From NCBI RefSeq assembly GCF_014696925.1, contig NZ_JACJQY010000027.1, positions 1 to 64,000 of the forward strand: a stretch of DNA of 64,000 nucleotides, in the 5' to 3' direction. The position numbers and the translations under genes were made by a program. How positions within the stretch are numbered: position 1 is the first letter of the stretch; each line of letters opens with the position of its first letter. This stretch comes from Phormidium tenue FACHB-1050. Lineage in GTDB: Bacteria; Cyanobacteriota; Cyanobacteriia; Pseudanabaenales; Pseudanabaenaceae. The notes beneath the pieces are model-generated. The model did no database searches, had not been told where the DNA came from, and saw nothing but the letters and a program-made list of their open reading frames with translations. Below are positions 1 through 9,280 of this stretch, piece by piece.

Positions 1-125
1 GAAATAGGTTAATCTCTTTCATAGGGGTTTTATTTGTGATGTGGTTATCTTTTATAAAACCCCTTCCTGCCTACTTTTGCAACTTTTTGTCCTGTACTAA
101 GCCTAGGATGTGATGTTAAGTAGTT

Positions 126-157
126 AATAAAAAAGTTTAAATTTAAACTTTTTTATT
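126..157. terminator. AT-rich palindromic terminator
   Basis: A perfect 32-base palindrome (AATAAAAAAGTTTAAA and its complement) sits just beyond the stop of the SWIM protein gene on the minus strand. It has A/T tracts on both sides, so it could terminate transcription in either direction. Confidence 0.6.
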
Positions 158-158
158 G

Positions 159-998
159 CTATAACAGTGCTGTGTTCTTATTTTTTACGCGATCATAAAG
201 TGTTTCCATCGTTTCAATAAAAGAGCTATCCTTTTTCCAGAAGGGCGGATTGTCGCCTTGTTTTTTGATGACGATCGCTGACACGCTAGCGGGAGCAGCA
301 AAAGGAATTGATTGTGGTAGGCGCTTTTGTCCCTGCCAAAATTGTTTGAGCGTAGGAGTTTCTTTGATCGCTACAGTTTGCGGCTTCGTGAAATAAGAAG
401 TTGCTAATTCTGGCGCAAGGGTGCGATCGCCTAATTCTGATGCGAGGGCTTTACCGAGGGGCGATTTGATTAGTTCTGTTTGCAAATCTTCTTTAGATAT
501 GCCGCGCATCTCGAATAGTAGAAATGGATCTTGATCGAGTTCGCCAGCAAGTCGGTAACATAGCCCTGCGATATGTTTGCAAGGATTGGAATAGTCGGGA
601 CAGGAGCATTCGGTATGAAAATCTTTGCGGCTATAGGGTAGTAGATGTTTGCCAACAGCGGTAAAGCTATCTTCAATATTTTCAGGAACTTCATTGAGCA
701 ATAGTCGGGCGACTACGCTTGCCTTGGAGGACATATTGGCAATAATTTTTGTCCAGTCTTTAGCTGCGATCGCTGTCATTTTTACTTCAGTCCCATAGAG
801 TGGCTCTTTATAGACTCCAAAGTAAGGATTGACGTTACCGCGAATAGTGGCGGTGGCGAGTCCTTTGGTAATAGTAAAATGGAGAATGCGACTGTCTCCA
901 GAATAGGCTCGTCCACGCTGGAGTCTACCTGAATCGGTGAAAGATTCGATGGCGCTAATAAATTTTTGACCCCACCATGTCCGACTGTGTTTTGCCAT
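159..998 (-). CDS. SWIM zinc-finger protein
   Basis: This 279-residue protein carries a SWIM zinc finger: C131-x-C133 followed by C140-x-H142 in the stretch CSCPDYSNPCKH. SWIM fingers bind zinc and mediate DNA or protein contacts. In many cyanobacteria and other bacteria a SWIM protein is encoded next to a large SNF2-family helicase and is thought to work with it. Here the matching helicase (4403-7759) is on the same strand but separated by a 3.3-kb three-gene insert. The start is the ATG at 998. The gene contains HIP1 sites, as expected for resident DNA, unlike the insert beside it. The biochemical role is not known from sequence. Confidence 0.85.
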   Translation of the reverse strand: MAKHSRTWWGQKFISAIESFTDSGRLQRGRAYSGDSRILHFTITKGLATATIRGNVNPYFGVYKEPLYGTEVKMTAIAAKDWTKIIANMSSKASVVARLLLNEVPENIEDSFTAVGKHLLPYSRKDFHTECSCPDYSNPCKHIAGLCYRLAGELDQDPFLLFEMRGISKEDLQTELIKSPLGKALASELGDRTLAPELATSYFTKPQTVAIKETPTLKQFWQGQKRLPQSIPFAAPASVSAIVIKKQGDNPPFWKKDSSFIETMETLYDRVKNKNTALL

Positions 999-1058
999 TG
1001 TTTTAACTCCTAAAGTTTTATTTTGAAGGTTCAGCTTCTATATGCGCTTGACAGCAAA

Positions 1059-1910
1059 CTAAGATAAATCAATCATTTTATTTGAATCTTTTTTTGTCTC
1101 ATCAATATTGCCATCTAAATCAGATTCACCAATATGGTCTCCTTGGGCATTAAAAACCTCAATATGTGATGCTTGACCATAATGAAAATTGTCCACATAC
1201 CAGTACCGATCACTTTGCACTTCGCGATAAACACTTCTTCCATCGTAAAGATTTTGTGTTTTTTGAAATCTCTGAGTATCTCTCAATATTGTTTGTTGAT
1301 CTTTGGGTGGATATCTTGACAAAAAATCGTATTCTATTCTGCTTAAGCTTAATTTTACTTCTAGCCAATTTTGTAGTGCTGAATGGCTATCAATTCCATC
1401 TAATTTAATAGGCTGTGTTTCGTCATTATTTTTTATGATTGGAATTGTGCAGCATTCTTTAATATCTGGATGCAATAAGTTAAAAGTTGAACTTTTAAAA
1501 TTTATGACTAAATAAATTGAGTCTTTATTCCTTAGAGATCTTTCTGAAACTTCTGCTAAAGATGTGTCAGTTACGTTTTTAGATATTTCGTTATTCAAGT
1601 AATCAAATAAGTCATCAGGACAATGTAACTGCTCTTTCCGCCATTCTTGAGGATTTTGTTTATTAAAGACTATATCTACAAAATTTTGCTTTACAGATTT
1701 GTCTTTGATTAGATTAAGGCTAGCACTAAAATTTGATTCTCTAACAGCTTTATAGTTAACAAGTAACTTACTATCTTTATAAATTTGTTTATTATTTGTC
1801 TTTTTACTTAACAGCTTAAATATCTCAATAAAATCTTTGACTGCCCTAACAAACTCCGATTCGCTAGTATATTGTCCTTCCAATGAAACTTCATTAATAA
1901 ATATTTCCAT
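1059..1910 (-). CDS. Unknown protein of DUF262/ATPase cassette, toxin-like C-terminus
   Basis: This 283-residue protein is the third gene of an operon, starting two bases after the ATPase stop. I do not recognise the first 200 residues as a named family. The C-terminal 50 residues (from W237) contain D240-x-x-H243, then HIEVF (H249, E251) and GDHIGES (H259, G261). This resembles the D..H...E and G-x-H-x-G pattern of colicin E3-type ribosomal RNases, with a short insertion between H and E. That comparison is by eye and is a hypothesis only. There is no signal peptide or membrane segment. Base composition is AT-rich and no HIP1 site is present, unlike the flanking genes. It is probably the effector or an accessory part of a defence cassette. 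Confidence 0.75.
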   Translation of the reverse strand: MEIFINEVSLEGQYTSESEFVRAVKDFIEIFKLLSKKTNNKQIYKDSKLLVNYKAVRESNFSASLNLIKDKSVKQNFVDIVFNKQNPQEWRKEQLHCPDDLFDYLNNEISKNVTDTSLAEVSERSLRNKDSIYLVINFKSSTFNLLHPDIKECCTIPIIKNNDETQPIKLDGIDSHSALQNWLEVKLSLSRIEYDFLSRYPPKDQQTILRDTQRFQKTQNLYDGRSVYREVQSDRYWYVDNFHYGQASHIEVFNAQGDHIGESDLDGNIDETKKDSNKMIDLS

Positions 1911-1912
1911 AT

Positions 1913-3214
1913 TTAAATACCAAAAAGCCTTTCAAAATCTTTGGATGTCTGATCAAAGAAATCATCTGGCCATTCTTCGATACCACCATCAGATTGTACG
2001 GTTATTTGCACAACTGGATTATCTAAATCTTTTTGAAAATATAGAATACTTAGATATTCTGAATCAATTATTTTGTCAAGTACTGCTATGCGTAAACCAT
2101 TTAAAATATGATCACTGTGAGACTCAACTAAAACTTGTACTCCACAACTACTAACTTTAGCAAGGAATTTAGTTAACTCAGATTGCGCTCTTGGATGTAG
2201 ATGTATTTCGGGGTTTTCAACGATTAATATTTCACCTTCTTTGGCAATTAATCCTGAAACGATAATTGGCAGAACGCTATGGAATCCAAATCCTACGTTT
2301 GCTGGCTTAAAGCGATCCTTTGAGGCACTTGTATTAAATAGCAGTTCCAGAATACTACTTTGTGAACTGGGTATTTCAAGTTTAGCGCCACCAAAAATCT
2401 TACTTAACCACGCTTCCGTCTGTGTAATTAGGTTTTTAGCATCTTCACCTAAGCAGAGTCTATCATCAACTAATTCGTCCTGTTTCTTATAAAGTAAGTT
2501 AGCGGTAAATTCACCTCTTGCACCTACATTTGGGAATTTATCTAGAGTTGATTTAAGATAAAAGTCTTTTGGTCCAATGCGATCGGCAGAAATATAATGA
2601 ATTCTATCAAGATTTATGGAATTTTCAAAAGGTGAATCATATTCCACAGTACCGATTCCAGCATCATCACATATAAACTTAGCAGGTACTAAATTAATTA
2701 AACCAGTCAAAATATTATGACCAGAAATTGAAAAATGATGAAAAATATTGTCTTTTATACTTAACAAGAAATAAATTCTTTCAATATCATGAGTAAGTGA
2801 AGGATAAGTACTACTATCAGATTTATAATCGTCTTTATTAAATAATTCATTAAATAAAGTTAGTTGAGTTATTTGAGCAATCATATCGTCTGATTGTTGC
2901 TCAGACAGTGAATATTCAATGTATCCTTTAGACATAAAACAATCAAAGTAATATTTAAAGAAAATAGAATCATCTCTTGATGTATCTCTATTATGAATAT
3001 CATCAAAACTGTTTAAGTTAATACAACTACCATTAAAAAGTATTTGACCTGTCTTCTGATTGTGTTCAATAGATTGTTTCATTAACAGTAAAGATTGCAG
3101 TAAAGTTGATTTACCTCTGCCATTAACTCCTGTTAATAAAGTTAAATTTCCTAAAGGAAAAGACACTCTATTTTTAAAGCATTTGAAATTTTCTATCTCT
3201 ATTTGAGTTATCAT
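1913..3214 (-). CDS. AAA/ABC-type ATPase, DUF3696 family
   Basis: This 433-residue ATPase begins with the SMC/OLD-like start ITQIEIENFKCFKNR. Its Walker A is GVNGRGKST (residues 29-37), and a late Walker B region reads ILIVENPEIHLHP, followed by an ESHSDH segment. The C-terminal end, with EEWPDDFFDQ, matches the DUF3696 tail of this ATPase group. Its ATG overlaps the DUF262 stop by four bases (ATGA at 3211-3214) and is preceded by GGAGGT, so the two are translationally coupled. Such ATPases often act in phage defence together with a nuclease or toxin partner. That role here is inferred from context. Confidence 0.88.
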   Translation of the reverse strand: MITQIEIENFKCFKNRVSFPLGNLTLLTGVNGRGKSTLLQSLLLMKQSIEHNQKTGQILFNGSCINLNSFDDIHNRDTSRDDSIFFKYYFDCFMSKGYIEYSLSEQQSDDMIAQITQLTLFNELFNKDDYKSDSSTYPSLTHDIERIYFLLSIKDNIFHHFSISGHNILTGLINLVPAKFICDDAGIGTVEYDSPFENSINLDRIHYISADRIGPKDFYLKSTLDKFPNVGARGEFTANLLYKKQDELVDDRLCLGEDAKNLITQTEAWLSKIFGGAKLEIPSSQSSILELLFNTSASKDRFKPANVGFGFHSVLPIIVSGLIAKEGEILIVENPEIHLHPRAQSELTKFLAKVSSCGVQVLVESHSDHILNGLRIAVLDKIIDSEYLSILYFQKDLDNPVVQITVQSDGGIEEWPDDFFDQTSKDFERLFGI

Positions 3215-4338
3215 TCCACACCTCCTAAAATTTCTTGAGCTAGGTTAAATCTACCAATAACTTTAGCCTTACTACTAGTAGCATTTTTCACAGCATCTAA
3301 ATAATCTAAATTTATGATAAGCCTTTCAAAATTAGCGATAATTTGGATTTTATTTTGTTTTAAAAATGAATCGTCTTTAATAGAAAAGAAATAAGCCACT
3401 GACTCAAGAATTGCAATGCTAATTCTACCTCTAGTTTGATTCGTAGGCAAACGGAAATTTTTCTTGCCAAAGAATTCATAAGTAATATTCATAACTCTTT
3501 GAAAATCATCTTTTAAAGATTCAATTTCTGATGACTTCATCGTATTTATCTTTTTCATTGTAGTTTCTAGGAAATTGCTCATATCACCTTGATAATCTTT
3601 TGCATAGTCAAAAATCCTAAAAGCTAAATATCTTAAAACTGCTTCCCTATCTTTCATTCTCTTTTGTGAAATACCTTGATTAATCGCAATTTTAAAATAA
3701 TCTGATTCAGCTAATTCTTTAAGTAACTGTGTGGATTTACCCGAAAATATACAATTTCGTACTTCTTGACGTTGTAGATTCGTTCCACCTGTATTAATCC
3801 TATTAAAAATATCATAAACTACCTTTACAGGAACCGACGGTCTAATCACATAAAGGTTAAGCTTTTTATTTTCAATTTTTGTTTGATAGTCACCAGATAA
3901 ATTTTTGAGGTCAGAGAAATTATAACCATTTAACTTTTCAAGCACCTCTAATCCTTGAAGCTTAAATCCATTGTTTACAAACTCATGTAAAGTACTAGTG
4001 CGTTGTAGTCCATCGACAACTATATATTTCCCCTCTCTTGTTTGATTAACATAAAAAGGTGGTATGGGGAAATTTAAAATAACTGACTCAATAAACTTAC
4101 TTTGTTGAGTTCGTTCCCAAACAAGATTACGCTGGAAATCAGGTTCAATAATTAACTTACCATTATCGTATTTTCGCATCAACTCGAAAACAGTTTGAGG
4201 ATCTTCACGAATATCAATATCTGCTTCAGTAGGATCGTAAGGATATAGCCCTTCTTCACCTTGATCTTCTTCCAAGGTGTCATCATCTGTTTCTATTATT
4301 TCATTTATAAAATCACTTTTTTCTATTGTTGTAATCAT
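3211..4338 (-). CDS. DUF262 (GmrS/ParB-like) protein
   Basis: The N-terminal half has the DUF262 signature: IIEPDFQRNLVWERTQQSKF, then FPIPPFYV and the nucleotide-site motif VDGLQRTSTL (usually DGQQR), then GGTNLQRQEVRN. DUF262 domains have the ParB/Srx fold and occur in GmrSD-type type IV restriction enzymes and other defence proteins. This protein lacks the usual C-terminal HNH (DUF1524) domain of full GmrSD fusions. The start is chosen at the ATG at 4338 because GGGA lies eight bases upstream. The ATG at 4344 would have the GGG directly against it. It is the first gene of a three-gene operon with no HIP1 sites, placed between SWIM and SNF2 genes. Confidence 0.85.
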   Translation of the reverse strand: MITTIEKSDFINEIIETDDDTLEEDQGEEGLYPYDPTEADIDIREDPQTVFELMRKYDNGKLIIEPDFQRNLVWERTQQSKFIESVILNFPIPPFYVNQTREGKYIVVDGLQRTSTLHEFVNNGFKLQGLEVLEKLNGYNFSDLKNLSGDYQTKIENKKLNLYVIRPSVPVKVVYDIFNRINTGGTNLQRQEVRNCIFSGKSTQLLKELAESDYFKIAINQGISQKRMKDREAVLRYLAFRIFDYAKDYQGDMSNFLETTMKKINTMKSSEIESLKDDFQRVMNITYEFFGKKNFRLPTNQTRGRISIAILESVAYFFSIKDDSFLKQNKIQIIANFERLIINLDYLDAVKNATSSKAKVIGRFNLAQEILGGVE

Positions 4339-4402
4339 ATACATCCCAAGATTTTAATCTGTATGGTTTTTGCATTATAGCTTATAGGTTTAGATAAGCC
4401 TT

Positions 4403-7400
4403 TTAATCCATAATTGCGCTCTTATTCAAAGCAATAAGCTGCTTAAACTTATCGTTGTCTAGCTCCGTGAGCCAAGACTCATCCGCACCGACGATCGCAC
4501 CCGCGAGTTTCTTTTTGTCCTCAATCATTTGATCGATGCGTTCCTCTAGGGAGCCAATGGTGATGAATTTATGGACAAAGACATTTTTCTTCTGCCCAAT
4601 CCGAAATGCGCGATCAGTGGCTTGGTCTTCAACGGCGGGATTCCACCAGCGATCGAAGTGGAAGACGTGGTTTGCCTTGGTGAGCGTAATGCCGACACCG
4701 CCAGCCTTGAGCGAAAGAATGAATACCGAAGGCTCAGTTTCAGGATCTTGGAACTCCGTAATCATCCGTTCGCGTTTATCGCGATTTGTGCCACCGTGAA
4801 TATAGTAAGTGTTGTAATGCAGCTTTTGACGAACGTATTTTTCTAGAGCATCACCGATTTCTGTGAATTGAGTAAAGATTAAGATGCTTTCTCCTTCGGA
4901 AATTACTTCTTCCATCATCTCGGACAAACGGCTAAGCTTATGCGATCGCTCGGTTGTAAAGTCGCTACCATCTTGCAAAAACTGACGGGGATGATTGCAA
5001 ATTTGCTTAAGCTTCAGCAATGTCGAGAGAATTAATCCCTTACGCTGAATACCTTCTACTTCATTGAGTTGTTTTTCCACATCCCTAACTACTACTTCAT
5101 AGAGGGAGGCTTGCTCCTTGGTGAGGTTGGTATAGAGCTTTTGTTCGATTTTATCGGGCAGATCTTTAATGATCGATTGATCAGTTTTGACTCGCCGCAA
5201 AATAAATGGCTCGACTAGTTTCTTTAATACCCCTGCTTGAATTTGATCATTATTCTTTTGAATTGGCGTTTCAAAAGATTTTTTAAATTGTGCTTCTTTA
5301 CCCAAGTAGTTGGGATTGAGGAAGTTGAAAATAGACCATAAATCTAATAGGCGATTCTCAACGGGTGTACCTGTGAGGGCAAGGCGATGTTTTGACTCTA
5401 ACTTGAGGATTGCTTTAGTTTGGGCTGCTTTGGGATTTTTGATATTTTGGGCTTCATCAATCACGATTCGATGCCAGTTGACGGAACTAAATAGAGCTTC
5501 ATCTTTGCGAATGAGCGTGAAGGAAGTAATGATCAAATCATGGGTTTGATAGATCTCTTGAAAAGCAGCAGTATCTTGCAGGCGATCGCTACCGTGATGG
5601 ACGATCGCTCGTAAATGTGGCGCAAACTTCTCGATTTCCTTTTGCCAATTACCAACAACGGATGTGGGGGCAATCAGTAACGTGGGCGGGATCTCATTTG
5701 CCGATTCAAAGGCAGGAAGAACTTTTTTAGATTTTGTTGTTTTGGTTGATTTTTTAGCTTTAGTCGGTTCAGAGATTTCTGCAATTGCAGCACGTTCATT
5801 CACCAATCTAGCGATAATCTGCACTGTTTTACCCAAGCCCATGTCATCTGCTAGGCAACCATTTAAGCCCAGATTTTCTAAATATTGCAGCCATGCTACG
5901 CCGCGTTTTTGATATTCGCGCAAAGTTCCCTTTAGTTGTGGTGGATTTTCGATGGGTTCAAATTGCTGCTTGTCTTGCAACTTTTCCAGCATCTCCGCAA
6001 GGGTGCTGTTGCGATCAACTTCCCAATCAGGATCAGTGGCAGTTAACTTCATCAGGTCAATCAAACTCATTGCCGATGTGCCTTGTCCCTGTTTTTGCCA
6101 GAAGGTGAGCATCTCCTGCATTTTGTCGCGATCGAGTTCGATCCATTCACCACGAAACTTGACTAACGGTGTTTTCGCATTGACTAGCTGTTCCCATTCC
6201 TTTGCGGAGATGCTTTCGTCACCGATCGCTAATTCGTATTGATATTCCACTAATTGATCGAAACCAAAGTAACTCTTAGCTTGAGTTTTAGAGCTTGCCG
6301 CACTTTTGCCAGAACCTTTGAGTTTGATTTTTGCCTTGCGTCGTCCCGCAGGTGTCCACCAAGCAGGGACAACGACTTTGTATCCAGCATCCTCTAAAAC
6401 CCAAGCCGATTCCTTCAGAAAATCAAAGGCTTGGTCAAGATTAAGACTTAGACCGATAGGGCGATCGGTTTCTAAGCCTTGCCAAACTGGATTATAGATT
6501 CTGGCAGCATAACCAAGGTTTAATAAGAGATTCTGCTCAAACTCTTTACCAAATTGCTTTTCCATTGCTTTCTTTTTCGCCGCCGTCATTGTCCAATAAT
6601 CGGCTAGTGGCAATTTCAGCGATGGATCTTGTTTAGGTGCAACTTGAAATACCAGTTGCCAAGGCTCTTGCTCTTTTACAGGTGCTTGGAGTTGAAAGCA
6701 GAGATAAAAAGCAGTATCCGATTGGGTGCGAACAATTTTTTGTCGCCATGCTTGCCATTGTTGATACTCTTCTAATGCTGCATCACCAGCAATCATCGAA
6801 TCGCCAAAGCGATCATCAGAAAAATCCAACCCTCTGTGTAATAAAGAATCAAATACTTGCTTATCAAATTGGGCAGTTGATGGAGTATGAGTAACGATAT
6901 TATGCAGCAATGATTCTGAGAAATGCTGTAACAGGGTGCGGCGATCGCTAAACAATAGATGTCCCACAACTTCACTAAACCCTGCCACACAGGCTAGGGG
7001 CATATATTCCACATATTGATCTAGTTCTTCTTCATATTTCTCAGAAACGATCTCCCAAGCTGGATAAATCTCAAATTTTGGTGCTTGACTTACTCCTTTT
7101 TTAGACTTTGTAGAAGTTTTAGTTGCTTTAGTAGCTTTAACCTCAAGTTCTCGATACTTAAAGGCAGGAATATATTGATCCTTGAGAATAATCTGCTTAA
7201 AGGCTTGGGTGTAGTGATACCAAAATAGTAAATCAGAGCCTAGCTGTACTTCCGCAAGATTATTGATCGCAATGAAATGTAAATCATTCAGCAATTTGAC
7301 AACATTAATCGCTCGACGATATCTATAACCATCAACTTTGACGGAGGCAGTTACCTGATAACAATCAATTTGCCAATACTGTAACTCAAAATCTTCAGGA

Positions 7401-7759
7401 CTATCGATTTCTAAATATCGTGCTGATTCTAGAGATGGTAATGGTTGATTATCGCTAGTAGGCAATAGGAAATATTTTGGAAAGATAATCTTTTCCTTTT
7501 CATATCTTTTATTACTTGGCTCCTCTAGAAGATCATCCTTGATAGCTAGATCTTTATAGAGAAACAACTTTAAGTCTGTTTCACCTAAACTCGCAGGATG
7601 TTTGGCGATCGCTTCAGATGCTAGTACCGTTTTGGATGATTTACGCTTGTTTGTGGCGATCGCCTTCGGTTCAGTGGTCTCTACCCAAATATAAAAATTG
7701 CCAGTCTGGATAAAGTCATTACCATGATCATCAATCCAAGTGCCATGCAGAATTTTCAT
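4403..7759 (-). CDS. SNF2-family DEAD/DEAH helicase
   Basis: This is a 1118-residue SNF2 helicase. A long N-terminal region (SNF2_N_2-like) precedes the motor. Walker A is DDMGLGKT near residues 639-646, motif II is DEAQ in IVIDEAQNIKN, and the C-terminal helicase domain has QATDRAFRIGQKKNVFVHKF. These enzymes translocate on double-stranded DNA. Their bacterial role, perhaps in transcription or repair, is not settled. The gene normally sits beside the SWIM protein gene and may have been split from it here by the DUF262 cassette. Several HIP1 sites are present, consistent with resident DNA. Confidence 0.92.
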   Translation of the reverse strand: MKILHGTWIDDHGNDFIQTGNFYIWVETTEPKAIATNKRKSSKTVLASEAIAKHPASLGETDLKLFLYKDLAIKDDLLEEPSNKRYEKEKIIFPKYFLLPTSDNQPLPSLESARYLEIDSPEDFELQYWQIDCYQVTASVKVDGYRYRRAINVVKLLNDLHFIAINNLAEVQLGSDLLFWYHYTQAFKQIILKDQYIPAFKYRELEVKATKATKTSTKSKKGVSQAPKFEIYPAWEIVSEKYEEELDQYVEYMPLACVAGFSEVVGHLLFSDRRTLLQHFSESLLHNIVTHTPSTAQFDKQVFDSLLHRGLDFSDDRFGDSMIAGDAALEEYQQWQAWRQKIVRTQSDTAFYLCFQLQAPVKEQEPWQLVFQVAPKQDPSLKLPLADYWTMTAAKKKAMEKQFGKEFEQNLLLNLGYAARIYNPVWQGLETDRPIGLSLNLDQAFDFLKESAWVLEDAGYKVVVPAWWTPAGRRKAKIKLKGSGKSAASSKTQAKSYFGFDQLVEYQYELAIGDESISAKEWEQLVNAKTPLVKFRGEWIELDRDKMQEMLTFWQKQGQGTSAMSLIDLMKLTATDPDWEVDRNSTLAEMLEKLQDKQQFEPIENPPQLKGTLREYQKRGVAWLQYLENLGLNGCLADDMGLGKTVQIIARLVNERAAIAEISEPTKAKKSTKTTKSKKVLPAFESANEIPPTLLIAPTSVVGNWQKEIEKFAPHLRAIVHHGSDRLQDTAAFQEIYQTHDLIITSFTLIRKDEALFSSVNWHRIVIDEAQNIKNPKAAQTKAILKLESKHRLALTGTPVENRLLDLWSIFNFLNPNYLGKEAQFKKSFETPIQKNNDQIQAGVLKKLVEPFILRRVKTDQSIIKDLPDKIEQKLYTNLTKEQASLYEVVVRDVEKQLNEVEGIQRKGLILSTLLKLKQICNHPRQFLQDGSDFTTERSHKLSRLSEMMEEVISEGESILIFTQFTEIGDALEKYVRQKLHYNTYYIHGGTNRDKRERMITEFQDPETEPSVFILSLKAGGVGITLTKANHVFHFDRWWNPAVEDQATDRAFRIGQKKNVFVHKFITIGSLEERIDQMIEDKKKLAGAIVGADESWLTELDNDKFKQLIALNKSAIMD

Positions 7760-7863
7760 ATTGCTATCACAAAAACCTAGAATTCTTTAAAAGAGATGCT
7801 TTGCGGTGTTTTTAAAGAATATCTTGATTCTGGTTTTAGCGTAAAGTGTTATAGCCAAATGTA

Positions 7864-7965
7864 TAGCAATGTAAGATTTGCTTAGGACATAAAACCCAAA
7901 AGATGAGTGGCGGCGCAAAGCGCCGCCACTCATCTTTTGGGTTTTAGCTATCTCTTGTATTGCTA
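7864..7965. repeat. Family A hairpin element
   Basis: The ends are inverted (TAGCAATGTAAGA on the left, TCTTGTATTGCTA on the right) and flanked by TA on both sides. The centre is a perfect hairpin at 7891-7945 with 26-base arms starting AAAACCCAAAAGATGAG and a 3-base loop. The right end lies eight bases from the stop of the adjoining sensor gene. Confidence 0.8.
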
Positions 7966-7973
7966 TATGACTT

Positions 7974-9101
7974 CTACAAATATCCAACATCAGCCTTAGA
8001 GAAATCTAAAATGTCATTAATTAGTTTCAATAGATGGTTTTCTCCATGTTCAATCGTTTGTAATGCTTTAATCTGTTTTTGATTGAGGGAGCCATATACC
8101 TCCTCCTGTAAATTTTCTACTAGTCCTAAAATAACGCTCAGTGAAGTACGAAGTTCATAGCTCATGGTGGCAAGAAACTCATCTTTAGCCCACTGGGACT
8201 GAGCTAATTCTTGATGAACATTTGATAAAGTCTTATTAAACTCATGAAGTCTGACCTTGGCAAGTTTGCGGTCTCTAATGGCATAGGCTAAAGCCACGCG
8301 ATCGCTAATATCCCTCAGCACTCCCTGTATACCAATCACATCTCCGAGTGAATTCCTAGCAGGATTGACGTTAGAGGATACCCAAATACAACTACCATCG
8401 CTTTTGTAATGGCGAAACTTGATGGGTAAATCTCTTTTTTTACTGGGATCAAGAACTCGCTCAATACTTTTTTTAAAGCGGAGGCGATCGCCTAAATGAA
8501 TAAGATCAATCATCGATTTACCAATCCAGTCAGCAGGTTCCCAACCAAATAGTTCTTGAAATTGAGGCGAAAGATAAATAAAGTTACCTTCTAAATTAAT
8601 TGACCAAATTAAATCATTTGAACACTCTAAAAAATTATAAAATTTCTCGCAACCTTCGGCGATGAGTTCTTCTGCTCTCTTACGTAAACTTAGTGCATCA
8701 GAAATTGTATTAATTAAGCGGATTCTCTCAAATAAATGATCAAGGGATTGGACTAATCGTTGCGAAGTCAAGTATTCCTTGATCAAATAGTCTTGAATAC
8801 CATTTTTGGAGGCTTGAGCCGCAGTATATTCATCAATTTGTTTTGTCAACAAAAGAGTCGGCAATAGAGCTATTTGTCCCTGTTGCTTCATCCAGTTGAG
8901 AAAGTCTAGACTACTATCATCGGTTAATGACAAGCCAAGCAAAATCGCATCAGTTCTTTTTTCTGCACATATCTCTTTTGCCTTCTCTAAGTTATCTGTT
9001 TCTAATATTAGATAAGTATGAGGACGTTCACTATTGAGATAGCAACAATATTTACGCCGATCTATTTCAGAATCATCAACTATCAAAAGGGTCGTGATCA
9101 T
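7974..9101 (-). CDS. Degenerate response-regulator/PAS/HisKA sensor, truncated
   Basis: The protein (375 residues from the ATG at 9101) has a receiver domain (about 3-120), a PAS domain with PAC (about 155-270) and a HisKA dimerisation segment (about 300-370), then stops. No HATPase domain follows, so it cannot phosphorylate. The receiver keeps the acidic pair D9-D10 but has Gly56 where the phosphoacceptor Asp should be (ILLGLSL). The H-box reads ATMSYELRTSL, with Tyr315 replacing the phosphoacceptor His, a CAT to TAT change. The stop is only eight bases from a family A hairpin element, which may mark where the kinase end was lost. It could be a pseudogene or a non-enzymatic scaffold. Confidence 0.8.
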   Translation of the reverse strand: MITTLLIVDDSEIDRRKYCCYLNSERPHTYLILETDNLEKAKEICAEKRTDAILLGLSLTDDSSLDFLNWMKQQGQIALLPTLLLTKQIDEYTAAQASKNGIQDYLIKEYLTSQRLVQSLDHLFERIRLINTISDALSLRKRAEELIAEGCEKFYNFLECSNDLIWSINLEGNFIYLSPQFQELFGWEPADWIGKSMIDLIHLGDRLRFKKSIERVLDPSKKRDLPIKFRHYKSDGSCIWVSSNVNPARNSLGDVIGIQGVLRDISDRVALAYAIRDRKLAKVRLHEFNKTLSNVHQELAQSQWAKDEFLATMSYELRTSLSVILGLVENLQEEVYGSLNQKQIKALQTIEHGENHLLKLINDILDFSKADVGYL

Positions 9102-9173
9102 AGAGATTCGCAAATTTAGTATGGAGACAACTCAGAAAAAAGCACAGATAATGTAAAGGATTTTAGACAAGTG

Positions 9174-9260
9174 GTAATCCTAAATCATTTGTAAGAAGTG
9201 GCAGGACGCTCAATTCTCTTGCTGATGAGCCTTAGCTTCTCACAACTCATTTAGGATTAC
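9174..9260. repeat. 87-bp element with 25-bp inverted ends
   Basis: The ends are a 25-base inverted repeat beginning GTAATCCTAAAT, matching at 22 of 25 positions. This size and form suggest a miniature inverted-repeat element or an insertion-sequence remnant. It lies between trxA and the sensor gene. No clear target duplication is visible. Confidence 0.6.
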
Positions 9261-9280
9261 GATATTGACGGAGAGTCAAA

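Noticed and set aside
7787-7990. 67-codon minus-strand frame
   Set aside because: It is built mostly from the family A hairpin, and no coding signal is present.
9174-9260. Structured leader RNA or riboswitch
   Set aside because: The long near-perfect inverted ends and lack of known motifs fit a miniature element better, and it lies downstream of trxA rather than in a clear leader.
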